Of a DNA stretch of 64,000 nt, positions 1-12,800 are shown in pieces. Each line of letters opens with the position of its first letter. Position 1 is the stretch's first letter. Source of the DNA: Plantago major (taxonomy: Eukaryota > Streptophyta > Magnoliopsida > Lamiales > Plantaginaceae). Location of the stretch: NCBI GenBank assembly GCA_026545765.1, contig CM048843.1, positions 1,488,001 to 1,552,000 on the forward strand. Reading direction: 5' to 3'. The notes below the pieces were generated by a model. The model was given only the letters and a program-made list of their open reading frames with translations. It was not told the DNA's origin and did not search any database. Made by a program: the position numbers and the translations under genes.

Positions 1-680
1 TTGATAGAACGTAGATACGATCCAAACTTCATCACAGAAATATACTCGGCAATATTCAGTGCAAAATACACCATATCTGGATATGCAGTAGAGGTTCTAA
101 CTCTTAGTTCTCTATCTCTGATGAGTTGATAATCCACAACATCATCTGGATTATTAAGCTCTGTCCCTGTCCTTCTTCTAATCACATGCCTCTCCACCTG
201 ATTATTCGATTCAGGCTCCACCTGATCATGTATGTCAGTATTTCCCTGAGATTCAGCATGCGGTGTTGTCAAAACACCATGGTCTGCGAAAACTGATGTT
301 AACACCACACCAGTGTCTGTCTGCTCCATATTCAGTGTTCCTGACACACAATCTTCGACAGGCTCCACCTGACTGAGTGTTCTCTCAACACTGTCAGTAT
401 TCCTCAATAGTGGCATCACATCTTCATGGAAAGTCACATCCCTGCTGATGATGCATCTATTTACCCCTGGTTCTAAGCACCAGAGTTTATATCCCTTAAC
501 TCCCTTTGGATAACCAAGAAACAAGCACTTTAATGCTCTAGCCTCTAACTTATCTTGCTTGACATGAGCATAAGCTAAGCATCCAAATACTTTTAGATAT
601 GAGTAGTCTGAATGAGTTCCTTTCCAAACCTCTTCAGGTGTCTTGAAACCAATAGCTGATGACTTACATTAAGAGTGGTC

Positions 681-2350
681 TGATTTCCCGATGTTGTCAC
701 CAATGTTGAGTCAACATTCAGGTCAACTTTGACTGTGCTGAAGTACTGGTTACTTAACTACTGTGCTTTTATTTGTATTTTTTTGTGTGTTTTTGGGTTT
801 GAGGGGAGTAGGTCTAAAGTGTTTTCTTCGGGTTTTTGGGTTTCTGCATTCCTGTACTTGCATTTCAAGTCACTTTCTTTAAGATCAAGATTTTTGGTCA
901 ACCTCCCTAGGGTTTATCTGTTTATCTGATTACGTTGACTTGACGGATAACTGTTTTACTTGCAACTTTAATCTTTAATTAACAGTTGTGCACAGTTTTT
1001 CGTTGCTTTGATATATATATCTGCAGGAATCTACCTTGACGCAAACCCAACAACACCCATCATGACTTATCTTGTAAGTTGTATACTTGACCTTCCGCTC
1101 TCTTCACATCACTGCCCTCCAGCTGACCATCCACTCTATTCCTGATTACTACCCTTCAGTTGATCTGTCCTATAGTCCTGCTTTTGCTACTTTCTTTGCC
1201 AGTGTTGACTACAATGTTGAGTCAACATCGTTTCGACAACATGAGTACTTTGTCTGCAAGTCCTCAACAGATTACCAAGATGGTGAAGTTTCTGTAAAAG
1301 AACTCTGTTTTCTTTCTTTCCTCACAAAAAAGGGGGAGAATGTTTGTACTCTTGGTTTTTTGTATTAAGGGGGAGTTCTTGGAGCAAGGGGGAGTTGCTT
1401 GATATTACCTTGTGTTTTCCTACTAACTACATTTCAGGTTTTTGTGAAGAAAGGCAAGAATTAAGGGGGAGATTGAAAGTGCAATTTATATTGCACTTGT
1501 TTTGTTAATTCGGTCTTTCTTCGTTTATTAACCGGTTCGACAATTGTAGTTGTTTTTCTATGGTTATTTTGTAGGATATATCAAGTCATGGGCCTCAACA
1601 TGCTTAATGGATCACGATTAGTTATCAGTAGCGATCGTAGCAAACGGCAATCAGAGCAAAAAGGAAAATAAGAACATAATGCAAGAAGTAAGCTGCCATA
1701 ATGATTCAAGGAAGAATTTGATGCTATAAGGAAAGTGAGATTTGAAAGAGATTGATATCTAGAAGACTCCTTATACCATTAATACATCAAAGGTAGTTTC
1801 CTTATGAAAGAAACCCAACAGGTTTCGACTTGGGCTTGAGCTTTCTCCATGAGATCGATCCTGGCATCTATATATATGAGAAGATCAAGCCAATGCAAGG
1901 CTGCCGATTGCCTTTGAAGAACAAAGATTATATGTTTTAGGCGTATTTCTTTACTAGACCTTTACCTCGGTGTTTACTTGTGAGTGTTCTCTAAAGATTG
2001 AGAATTACTCTAGTATCATTGAACTAGAATAGGTTTTTCTTATCTGTTCTAGGTCTAGTTTTCTGTAAGTTTAATCAATCGTTTGTGATTGAATTAAACT
2101 TCTTTTTGTAATTCTACTTTTCAATTTTAGTAGAAGTTTTGCTTGGCACCGTCGGTATCTTTTTATACCGGCTTGAGAAATCTCGTGTTCAGCTTATTCA
2201 GCACTTTACGAGTTACACAATCACAGTTTACTATTGTCGTAGTCTTGTCGATCACTGTTCACTGTTGAGAAACGGTGTTGACTCAACATCAATAGTCAAC
2301 ATCGTTCGAAACTGTCCAGAAGTACCAATCCCAGTCCTACAGTTCTAACA
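681..2350 (+). mobile_element. Sirevirus-like Copia 3' fragment nested in the Copia element
   Basis: The host Copia integrase similarity stops near 675 and resumes at about 2350. The material between reads on the plus strand as the 3' end of another LTR element: a non-coding tail with four purine tracts of the AAGGGGGAG type (near 1328, 1366, 1385 and 1462), then an LTR (1474-2350) starting TGAAAGTGC. Multiple polypurine tracts upstream of the 3' LTR are a known trait of Sireviruses. No gag-pol is present, so it is a truncated fossil. Its LTR end resembles the LTR at 31289-32038, suggesting one family. The left boundary is uncertain by about 10 bp and no target duplication could be confirmed. 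Confidence 0.65.
1474..2350 (+). repeat. 3' LTR of the Sirevirus-like fragment
   Basis: It begins with TG directly after the purine tract TTAAGGGGGAGAT and ends with CA at the junction with the Copia integrase. The terminal stretch CAGAAGTACCAATCCCAG is similar to the end of the LTR at 31289-32038. Length is about 877 bp. Confidence 0.6.
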
Positions 2351-4193
2351 CATCTCACTCTTTCTAGGATTGTTCTATTCATCCTTTCAACTACTCCATT
2401 ATGCTGTGGATTTCCAGGAACTGTTTTGTGTCTCAAGATGCCCTTCCCAACACAGAAGATATTGAATTCATTAGACAAGAATTCCAGCCCATTATCAGTT
2501 CTGATCACCTTGAGCTTCTTGTTTGTTTGATTCTCCATCTCCACAAGCCATTCCTTGAATTTCATGAAAGTCTCATCCTTGGACTTCAATACAAACACCC
2601 ACACTTTCCTTGACAGATCATCAATGATGGACAGAAAATATCTACCTCCATTCCTAGTGGTGGTTCTCGCCGGTCCCCATAAATCTGCATGCACATACTC
2701 AAATATGTCCTGTGTGGTGTGTTTCCCAACACCATAACTGTTCTTCTTGGACTTCCCTAACACACAGAGCTCACAAAGTTCCATCTTATGTATCTTGTCT
2801 CCACCTAAGAGTCCCTTCTTAGATAAATCCATAAGACCTTTCTCTCCAACATGTGCTTTCTATGCCATAGAATCGGTGTTGTCAACCTTCGGGTGTTCTC
2901 GTAACATCGCATACCTGGAAGCTTCACCAGTTACAGTTTTTCCTTGTAAATAATACAATTCTCTCCTTTTCAGAGCCTGCATAACCACCTTATCACCCTT
3001 CTTAACCTGAAGGACACCATTATCACCTGAATACTTGTATCCCTTACTATCCATAATTCCTAAAGATATCAAGTTCCTCTTCAAGTGTGGAACATACCTC
3101 ACATTAAGCAAATCCCTTATCACTCCATCAAACATCTCAATTCTCACTGTTCCCATACCCTTTATTATGCATGGTCTATCATCACCAAGAACAACTGATC
3201 CACAGTTTCTATGCTCAAAAGTTGAAAACCATTCTCTAATAGGTGTCATATGAAATGAACAGCCTGAATCCATAGCCCATTCAGTTGATTGACTAGTTTG
3301 AGTGACTAAAAGTACCTCAGTAACAAGAGCTTCCGCAGTATGATAAGCCTCTGATTTGTTTGTAATGTCTGTGCCATAATTAGTATTCGGTGTCACGCCA
3401 CACTCGCTTTTTCTGCGCTTTAGACTCATACAATACTTCTTCAAGTGTCCTCGCTTCTTAATAATAACACTTCCTTGTTCCAGGCCATCCTTGTTATCTT
3501 GAGCTTTCCTTTGATCCGATATCGCTTCTTTCGTGGAAACTTGTGATATTGTTTCACCATGCGCTTTCACCAAGATCGAGTGTTGGTGGAACACCATCTT
3601 CGTCCAACTCCCTCGATCTTAATGCGCATTCAATACCTCCATCATCAATGCTTCAGATTCCATACACCAAAGCATCCTTGAATGGAACAAGATACCTAGG
3701 GAGTGAATTCAACAAGATAATTGCCTTGTCTTGGCTCCTCATCCTATTCTTCTCATTAGTTTCCAGATTATCATGGTGTGCAACCATCTTCTTGAACAAA
3801 TCCAACTGACTCATGATTGATTTTCCTTCAACCATCTTGAATGCAAAGAGCCTCTGTTTTGCATAGATTTTATTTGCATCTGACTTGTCATATACAATTC
3901 TTCTAGCTTCTCCCATATCTCTTTTGCCGATGAAAGATCACCGATTTCAATAAGAGCATTATCACCCAGAGCTAATATCAAAGAACTGTAAGCCTTGAAC
4001 TTGATTGCCTTTTTATCAGCATCAGACAAAGTTGTATCGAACTTCTCAGTCAAATACACACCTTTGCATTAACGAGCCATCATCCTTCTCTTCCACTAAA
4101 GTCATCTTTCCTTCCAACGGTTTGAGGTCGAACTTTGGAGACGCCATTGATGAATAGATACCAGTTGATTCTCTTCCCACAGACGGCGCCAAT

Positions 4194-4601
4194 TGTTAAT
4201 CAAATCAACCCAATTCAATCCAATAAACTCCAAACCAACCAATAAACAAACGTAAGAAAATAAACACAAGATAACCAAGATTTCTATTAACCAAGAACCA
4301 AAACGCAGTTTACAAGGAATCAACAAAAACCTCTAGAGTTTCAAGCTACACGCTCCTCTGTTCTCTCTTCCTCACTGTGTTTCTCTCAGAAATCTCTATA
4401 TGAGTTCTCTCTATGTTCTCATATCATTCTATTGAACTAACTAGTTATGGAACCACCTATTTATACAAAGTAAATAGTACCAATTCACTTCTAACTAGGA
4501 ATCAAATAACTAGTAGTTTCCTTTTCCAAGTTGGTTTCCAGTTGCCAATGGAATTCCTAATTCTGTTTCCAAAAGAATTCCTCAACATCCAACTCCTAAC
4601 A
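4194..4601 (-). repeat. 5' LTR of the Copia element
   Basis: About 408 bp with TG...CA ends and short inverted termini (TGTTA / TAACA). It is followed on the minus strand by the TGGCGCCGTCTGTGGG primer-binding-type sequence. The LTR contains a TATA-like segment (TATAAATAG on the minus strand near 4463). Confidence 0.75.
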
Positions 4602-4995
4602 CCTTCAGTATTAGATGTTTAAGCTAAACTCACAATTACGTCTACAAAGTTAACTTGGATAATATGAATTGTATTAATACAGAGACAGTATAAGTCAAAT
4701 TTCAATTCGTTTTCAGGAGACAGGCATTACGATTGTTGATCAGCCAACTGCTGAATGCAACTTATTCTAGCGAAATATTCTAGACCAGGGATCAAACATC
4801 AACCATCATGCTAACGAGAGTCTTTGGGTCTCAACTTCGTCGACTAGGCTAGCCCCTCCCCAATTTTGATTCAAGCAATAACCACTCACATATAGTCCTT
4901 AGTCCTCATGATATGTGACAAAGAGTAGATTTTGCAGGGTTTAAAATTCCCAATATGCAGAACTATATCCACTAGATTCACATAAAAAGGTCAGT
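4602..4995. other. Gene-free stretch between two LTR elements
   Basis: AT-rich, no convincing exon on either strand. If the PsbP-domain gene at 6677-7330 continues leftward, this is intron sequence. Confidence 0.5.
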
Positions 4996-5000
4996 GACAA

Positions 5001-5144
5001 TGTTAGAAGTATAATAGGATTATGATTCCTTAATGTTGGTAATTAGAAGTATAATTGGAATAGGATTCCTTATTGATATCTAGCTATACATACTTGTATA
5101 TATATGCGATTGATGAATGAGAAGGCGGGAAAATAATTCTTTCA
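5001..5144 (+). repeat. Left LTR of the non-autonomous element
   Basis: 144 bp, TG...CA, preceded by GACAA and followed by the primer-binding site. Confidence 0.9.
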
Positions 5145-6474
5145 TGGTATCGAGCCATGTAAGTCTCCAACGAGCATTGGTCCCGCCTCCTCTTTTCTTT
5201 CTTCCTTCTAAAATTTCTCGATTTTTCCTCAATGCAATCACTTGCCTTGCCATTCTCTCTTTCTTCTCTTTTCTTCCCTTTCTCCTTATCTCTCCAGCCT
5301 CCACGTGCTCCCTTCCTCCTCCACCCCCAGGCTCCCTAGCGCCGCCTCTTCTCCGGCCTCCTATTTCGTTCACCTCCCAAGCCGCATCAACGGCTTCCAC
5401 CGTTCCGGCTGCCTCTCTCAAGCGCTCTTGCGCATCTCTTCTCCTACACGCGGCTGGTCAGCTCTCTTCTCCGGTGGTCAATTCCTCGGCCAGTCTTCCT
5501 CCTTTGATTACGCAGGATTCTCTTCTTCTTATGAGGTTGAGCCTCTTTCTTCTCCCGCAACTCTCTTGCTGCGTTTTCTCCACGCTACTCGCCTTCCTCG
5601 AGCAATTTGCTTTTCTTCTTCTTTCTTCCCAGAACAGCAGCGGACTTCGACAGCACGCTTGGAAAGGTTCATATACTTGAATCCGATCTCCACCGTCCCA
5701 CAATGTAGATTCGTGTGTTAGCTACTTGTGGTCAAATTCTCGTGACGATCCAACGTTGAGCTGGCGGAAAATGTCGCTTTCCTATGACTGCTGTGCAGTT
5801 TACTACATACGAAAACTGCTTCCTTTCTTCTTTCTTGCTACAGAATGGCACCCATAGTTGTCTCTGCCGCCTCCATGATTCCGCCCTTGCCTCTCCGGGT
5901 CATCAACCTCTTCGCTCAAGTTGTTGTGGATCTTCACAAGATCTATGTGGTCTTATATCCTCTCTACCTATTCTGGGTGTCTCTCTATATGTCTGCTCTG
6001 GGTGCTTAAGTTCTTTCTTCTTCCGTTGTCATCTCGTCTTCTTTGTCCCATCTCGTTCTTCTCCTCTCCTAACTTTTCCGTCTCGTGTGGCGCCTCTCCC
6101 AAATTATGTCGCCATGACTTCTGGTACCTCGCCTGAGGTTACGACCTCCTTCCACCTGACTTTTGCAGACTCGAGCACTTCAGTGGGGTTGGATACCAAA
6201 TTTGGATCCTCCTTGTCCATACCCGACTGCCCCTTGGTATCGCCCACCGTCCGGTCCATCTCACCAAGCTGGTCTTATTGGATCTCACCCACAGCAAGCC
6301 CATACATTTTGCCTCGCCTGCTCTCATACAACATCAACATAGCACGTCATGGATGAAATCTGCCGAATCTTAACTATGAGTCGACGTTTCACCAAAGGAC
6401 TTTCACAAGTATTGTTTGACGTTTTTCGGAACAGTCTCAATGTTCATCAACCTCCCGTTTCGACTGAGGGGGAG

Positions 6475-6637
6475 TGTTAGAAGTATAATAGGATTATGAT
6501 TACTTAATGTTGGTAATTAGAAGTATAATTGGAATAGGATTACTTATTGATATCTAGCTATACATACTTGTATATATATGCGATTGATGAATGAGAAGAG
6601 GCAGGGAAAATAAGAGGCAGGGAAAATAATTCTTGCA
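6475..6637 (+). repeat. Right LTR of the non-autonomous element
   Basis: 163 bp, preceded by the purine tract and followed by GACAA. It is longer than the left LTR because of an internal 19-bp tandem duplication. Confidence 0.9.
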
Positions 6638-6676
6638 GACAAGACTCACAACCATAACATAAATCAAAACACTCAC

Positions 6677-7330
6677 CTTTCGGAAGGGCAATCTTGTATT
6701 TGTTCACTTCATCAGTATAATACAGAAAACCCTCCGGCAAATCTACAACCACATCCACCATTACAGTCAATTAAAGTCCATATATTCATCAAAAGAAATG
6801 AAATTGCACAAAATTGCAAACACAAAGCAGCTCATTACTCTCCCAATTTATCTACTTAGAGGCCAAACAAGAAAAAAGAAGCTACCGGGTTCGGCAGCAT
6901 ATACGACTGAAGTAAATGCCGGAAAAGTAAATGCAGCAGCAACTGCCTGAAACAGAAGCTCCCTCCTTCTCTTCCCACTTTCTTCTTTCAAGCTCTCACT
7001 GTTTAACCATAAAAAAAACATAACTTGGGGTGTTGTCATAGTTCGTAAATTGAAATAACGTGTAATTGACATTTCAGGAAACATTACCATGGTTTTGTCT
7101 GATCAAGGCCATTATTCTTGCAGCAGACAATGGAGTAATTCTTGTTTCTCCTGCTGCCTTCAGATGAGAAAAATAAAAAGCAGAAGAAAAGTGAGTAGGT
7201 GTAATTCTAAAAAAATGGAAAGGATTGGAGCATGAAATAGACCTTGGAGTTGCAGAGGTGAGCAAAAGAGAGGGAGTGAAGAGGTGTGAGAGAGGAGACA
7301 GTGGAAATGCATTGAAGAAACAGAGGCCAT
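6677..7330 (-). CDS. Thylakoid-lumen PsbP-domain protein, exons 1-4 (5' part of gene)
   Basis: Four exons with GT-AG borders join in frame: 7330-7243, 7157-7088, 6998-6886 and 6742-6677 (337 bp, 112 codons and open). The product starts MASVSSMHFHCLLSHTS, a Ser-rich chloroplast transit peptide, with SIVCCKNNG before a likely stromal cleavage site. KRRRELLFQAVAAAF follows: a twin-arginine motif with a hydrophobic stretch ending VVYAAEP, which is the lumen-targeting pattern of PsbP relatives. The mature part opens LPEGFLYYTDEVNKYKIALP, resembling the start of the PsbP fold. PsbP-domain proteins act in the lumen on photosystem or NDH assembly; the subtype (perhaps PPD2-like) is a guess. No later exon was found down to base 1. 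Intron 4 holds the LTR element ending at 6637, only 40 bp from the donor. The gene either has a very long TE-filled intron or is truncated. Confidence 0.75.
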
Positions 7331-9416
7331 TGGTTTTTCTATACCTTTGATGTACTCAGGTTTTTGGAGTTTATACATGTTTTTTTTTTTTTTTCCTTTT
7401 AATTTGTAAATTTCAAGATAATAACTTATCTACATAGGAGTATATTTAAAAATTAAGTAGGAGACTACAATTAAGGCGAAAGTCGGTTGGTTTTTAACTT
7501 CAACGAGATGAAATGGATTTAATATCATAAACGATTTTCAAACCTCTGTATAATTGTACTTTATAAATTTTTATTTTTATTATTAAAACATTACGAGAAG
7601 TTCAAAAAATATCGAAATGTCTTTGAGAAATATTAAAACTTCTGTCTTTTAAGAATTCGATACATATTTCGAAATTGAGATTTTAATCCGTGGGAGTATG
7701 TCTATTTTTAATACTATTTATTTAAATTACACATGTAAATCATTGGATTGATAGTTTCATTTTAAGCTAAAGATATACCGACTCTGTCACATATTATTCA
7801 TACCCAATTAAATTGTGTATAACCTTTGAACGGCGTGATACAACATTTAAAAATTACAAGTTTTTATGCCACATCCTTTGTTATTTAGGTGGATTTAAAA
7901 TTGCACCTACTACCCAAATAAGATAGTTGACGACCGTCCGGTATAATGATTTGGCCCAAATTGACTGAGTTAAAAGTATTGAAGAGTCTCACGCTTTAAT
8001 TTAGTTACAACTCCATTATTCAATTATCATCTCCTTCTCCCTATATATTTGTTTTTACAAACGAATTTCAACCATCAAATATACTTTAAAAAAACTTTCA
8101 ATTCATCACTTCTTTACATATTCACTTTAATCTTACACAACTTATATATAACCACCTTATGATAATTACATTTAATTTACCTACACTAGACATAGACTTG
8201 GATTTCAACTAAATGCGAGTTAGTTGAACAAATGTGTCCCAAGTTCAGTATTCCATATCCGCGTTGACTTTTCTTGAAACATCATGCTTGCAACGATCCG
8301 AATTTAAAGTTTGAAAATTAAAAACGGGTTTTGATGTTGTGATGCCAACAACCTGCATTTTCTTATTTGTGTAAATACATCTACGAAAATTTCCAAGTTA
8401 AGGTCTACTACTGAGTGGTACTAGATTGGGTGATTCGTCTAGTAAATTTTTTAATGTGTTCACTATCGAATATAAAGTGCACAAAAAGAATAGTATGACT
8501 CTGAGCGCATAAATGTCATTATTAACCGAACTAGCCAAATGGATGGACTTTAATGCACATGGGTTGAGATGTTACTATATTTTTTTCCATGACAACTAAT
8601 AGGTAAACTCAAAAAATTATACTACTTCCTCCTTCCTCCTCGATCTCCAATTTACTTTTCTATCATGAACGAAACTTGTTTACATTTTAAGTCTAAACTT
8701 GCCACAATTTATTGTGGTTTAACCTGACTTACGTGGTTCACAGTCTATTATGTTAGCTCGTAAGTTTATTCGGTGTGCATCCGAAAAATAGCAGCTGCGG
8801 GTTTCCAACGTTATTAAAAGAAAATGTTTACATTGCAGATTGATGCATACTTAATCTAATACTAACATGATTAGTTATTCCACTTTACTTAGAAGGGGTA
8901 ACATTACAGTTAGAGAATAGTAGTATTCTTAAAGCATAAGTTAAAATAATTTAGAAGTATAAAACGTGATCTAATTCAAATAATGAAATCGTGCTTAAGT
9001 AACCTACGTTTGAATTTAATTCGATGTGATCGACATTATAATTACCATAATCCATGTCAAATTGCTAACTACTCATCACTTGTGATTACAAAAACACAAA
9101 AACTAGATACTCACTCGAGCGCGAAGCATTTGCTATCCACTCGCCAACTTAATTCGTTCGACTGAGCTGTCCCAAACAGGGTGGCGCGTGAGCGAACGAA
9201 CCAATAAAGAAAGAAAAGAAATTGCCAAGTAGGCATTTGGTGGAAAAAGTAATTAAATACAAAAAAAATTACGATATCTAATATTTACGAAAAGCCTTTT
9301 TCTCCACAAAACCCTTTTTGTAATCCCAATTTCTCAATCCCTCAGAAATTCCGTCTCGTCTTTTCTTCGATCTTCTTTCCTTCTCATATTCTGCAAATAA
9401 TTTTCCCAATTTATTG
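7331..9416. other. Shared upstream region of the divergent PsbP-domain and AHL genes
   Basis: About 2 kb of AT-rich DNA between two divergently transcribed genes. It holds a 15-base T run (7379-7393) near the PsbP-domain start. A Stowaway-like CTTCCTCCTTCCTCC stretch near 8626 is weak. The last 100 bases, with pyrimidine-rich tracts, look like the AHL 5' UTR. No further gene seen. Confidence 0.5.
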
Positions 9417-9797
9417 GTAAGCTGTTTCCGATTTTTCCCTATTTTTCGTAATTTTCATGCTTTTTTTTCCGTGTTACTTCATTTTTTAGGGTTTTTATTT
9501 AAATCGTAATTTTTTCCGTTTTTCCTTATTTATTTTTGCTGCTGGATCCGGTAGAAAGTTCAGTGAATTTGCTCAAATTCACACAAATTCACTCAATTTG
9601 TACGTTTTCATGGCGGAAAAAGCTCTCCTTTCCACAATTGAGCTTCACTCGCCAGTTCACTGAGTGACAGTTGAATTGAATTTGAATTCAATTGATTCAA
9701 AATGGCGTTCTTAATTAGGGCTATGGTTAATCGGAGCTACTCTTCTAGCTCAACTGTTAGATCTGCTAATCATTTATTTCAATCTCTCACAGTTCAG
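9417..9797 (+). other. Probable 5' UTR intron of the AHL gene
   Basis: ATTG|GTAAGCT is a good donor and TTCAG (ending 9797; alternative CACAG ending 9792) a good acceptor, 20 bp before the AHL start codon. Removing it would delete several upstream ATGs (for example at 9610 and 9701) that would otherwise precede the main ORF. Confidence 0.6.
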
Positions 9798-9817
9798 CTG
9801 ATTATCGGCCGGCAAGC

Positions 9818-12800
9818 ATGTCCGGTGGTGCATCGGATTCAGCAGCCACCGCCGTGATGAATACCCGTGAAACGCAGCCGTTTACGGTGGTTCCTACCTC
9901 AATTGTTACACCATCTCAACTGGACCAGCAAATGCATTTGAATTTTGCATCGTACGGTCCGCCCGTTCCGGTTGGGTCTTCGCCTCCGAATTACCAGTCG
10001 ATACCTGCGATTTCTGCCGGTGCGTTGATAAAGCAGGTGAGTGGAGAGCAGCTGAAGCGGAAGAGAGGGAGGCCGAGGAAGTACGGTCCAGACGGCAATA
10101 TCGCCAGTCCTCACCAGCAGCAGCAGCAGCACCCAATGGGAGGTGTAATGCCTCAGAATTTCTCCTCGCCGCCTCCTGCGGTTGCAATTGCACCACAGAC
10201 GATGCAGGCAGATTCGCAGATGCCGGTTAGTGGATCCGTGTCTCCTACGGTTAAAAAGGCTCGGGGCAGACCTCCGGGCTCTAGCAATAAGAAGCAGAAA
10301 GTGGAGCCATTAGGTGAGTGGAAACTTTTCAAGTTTCCATTTTTATGTTAATTAGGTTGATTTGTTATTGTTATTGTTGTTTTTTGTTATATCAGGACTA
10401 GTTTATTATGGCATTGGTGAAGAAACTATAAATAGGTGTTAGCATTTGATCATGATTCTTTGGGATATATAGTAAGGAAAGCTGGTTTTTTTATGAAATG
10501 CTATTTATGGTTATGAGTCAATATATAGGCTATGGAATGCAATGTAAGTTTGCTGGATCTCCTGGATCTGAGATGTGACCAACTGCAGGATATATAATCT
10601 AGGGGAAGATTACCGGCATACCCTTTTATGTCCAGAAACTGTCTTGCTTTTGTTAATTAAACTATTAACCTGACAAGTCTGATCTGTTTCAAAGCAACTG
10701 AACACCGAATTATCTAAAATTAAAGGAAAAAGGAACTCAAAACAGTTTTCTATGACATACTTCCTTTGACACTATTACAGTTTTTCTTATGTTACTATAT
10801 TCTTAATCTACATGCATGATCAAGATTTTAGTTTTGTGCGTTTACATTATATTTCTGAGTCTCGGTGAATAATTTTGTTCACCTGCGGGTGTTAGCTGCT
10901 CAGCTATAATTTTTTACCTTCACCTTTCTATATTCACCACTTCTTTTTACTATCTACTTTCCTTTTCCTTTGTTCTCTTTTAGCATTGTCCTGGGCATTT
11001 TTAACCACCCACCATTGTTTATATTTGCAGAACCCTGAGTTGTTTTATTCTTGCAGGTTCAACTGGAATTGGTTTCATACCGCATATTCTCCATGTGCAA
11101 GCCGGAGAGGTTAATCCTAATATCCTCCACACCCCCTTATGCTGCAACAATTTAAGTTCTTTATTTTATGTAGGTTTCTACATAACTAAAAGCTGAGAAA
11201 TGAACAAGAAATACTGAGTGTTCGGTTTGTGCTATCATCTAGAAATATCTTCCTTAGTGCAGTATATCTTATTCAATTTAGCATCTAATCCATGCATTGA
11301 GTGTAGTAAAAGGTTACAACCATATTCCCTATAATTAGGATTCATTACAACCATTTTTCATATAATTAGGATTCACTTTCTCCTAAAACTGCAACAAGTA
11401 TGAATGTATGATGTTTAGCCTACACATCCAAATTATGAAGTTCAATTCTGAATAACCACTTCACATATCTATTCCACACCTTGTGTTTATGATGGCCTAC
11501 TAAAGGAAGAAATATGGGTCTGATGAAATAAATTTGCAAATAGTTAACAAATTTTCTGTAGTTCCTCAACCATAGAGACTATAGAGTGTGGACTTCCATA
11601 GACGATCAAATGAAAAATTATAGGATTGTAATTTTAAGATCTTCAAATGCTCCTAAAGTAAGAAATAATTAGGTTTAGAGGATAAAGTTGCAAATGCTAG
11701 TGCTCCGTGTTTTTCTTCTTGCAATAGGTAAACTTGCACTGGAAATGATACACTGTGAACTGTTGCTAACTTACTAGGTTCAGCACCATCTGCTGTAAGG
11801 GATGCAAGGGTCGGTAACCTCAATGGACAAAGTGATATGATGATCAAATGGACAATTTCATTATATACCACAGGGGGGAAAGATTAATGAATCCTAATAT
11901 TTTGTTCAGCGGCACTTGTGCTGCCTGTAGTGGTCGAATACCATAAATGCGAAATAAACTACGGTTCAGAGGTCATTATTCCTGCCAAGCAGCAAGGGCA
12001 GGCCCTAGGAGGCTAGGACTGCTACATTCGCTCTTGTCATGCAAAAAAGGTTAATCTTTTGCATGGGGTTTATAAAGTCGATAAAGTTCCAAGTTTGGTT
12101 TAAGAAATGCAAATCAGTAATTCAGTCATATCATTTTGATTCTTCTCTCGAGCAGCTGTCGTCTTAAGGTCACTTATTTTTTTGACATTTATGATGTCTA
12201 GATCCGATGGATGAAGTTAATGCAGAGCAAACATCCTGAATATAACCTAGGCTGTTTTCATAAAATAGTTGACATTTTTCAGGTGTTGCTGGAGGTGTGT
12301 TTTGTACTTCAATTAAGGGAGTTGTACTTCACTACCTTTATATTATACGTGAAAATACTTCTACATCTGACATATTGGTCTATAAATAAGCTACTTTAGT
12401 TGGTGATTAACATGCCAAGGCGCTGAATTATGGTCTTTTAGTCAATGACGAGCCACTGTTCTTTGAGTTTGAATACATTCTGGATACTGTTTGGTCATTC
12501 TACGCCAGACATATATCTTAGCCTTAGACATTGCTATCGGATTTTAATTTCCATATTTGGCTACCAACTAGCTTTAGAACTCTGATGTTGTCAGATGAAT
12601 AAATATTGGGATGATTACTGTATAATGTTCTGACTAAATTGTTCACTTATTTATCATTGTTTTCTTTTGCAGGATGTTGCTGCAAAGATAATGGCATTTT
12701 CTCAGAATGGCCCAAGGGCCGTTTGTGTCCTATCTGCCAGTGGTACCATAGCAAATGTCACACTCCGCCAAGCTGCAACCTCTGGAGGAACTGCAACATA

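Larger units (their letters stand above)
1..4601 (-). mobile_element. Copia LTR retrotransposon fossil, 5' part, cut by window edge
   Basis: A minus-strand Ty1/Copia element. Reading leftward from its 5' LTR (4601-4194) come a primer-binding-type site with TGGCGCCGTCTGTGGG, a gag region (about 4150-3600), the zinc-knuckle/protease region (about 3600-2860) with the AMDSGCSFHMTP-type protease motif, the integrase core (2832-2350; DLWGP and NPQHNGVVERMNRT are visible) and the integrase C-terminal region (about 675-1; FGCLAYAH and FLGYPKGVKGYKLW are visible). Reverse transcriptase and RNase H would lie left of base 1. It is interrupted by another LTR element (681-2350). It is broken: several reading-frame breaks plus the insertion. 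Only the 5' LTR is in the window, so LTR divergence and age cannot be judged here. Copia assignment is by domain order and motifs. Confidence 0.88.
5001..6637 (+). mobile_element. Non-autonomous LTR retrotransposon, complete ends
   Basis: Two near-identical direct repeats (5001-5144 and 6475-6637) bound the element. TGGTATCGAGCC directly after the left LTR is a tRNA-Met-type primer-binding site, and GAGGGGGAG directly before the right LTR is a polypurine tract. Both flanks carry the 5-bp target duplication GACAA (4996-5000 and 6638-6642). The interior (1.33 kb) has no full gag or pol; the last part before the purine tract resembles the end of a Copia RNase H. It therefore looks like a deletion derivative of a Copia element. 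The LTRs differ at only a few bases plus one short internal duplication (GAGGCAGGGAAAATAA) in the right LTR, so it is recent, of order a million years under common plant rates. Confidence 0.9.

Noticed and set aside
5117-6356. Long overlapping Ser/Leu/Pro-rich ORFs
   Set aside because: They lie inside the non-autonomous LTR element, in several frames, with no recognisable complete domain. Treated as its interior.
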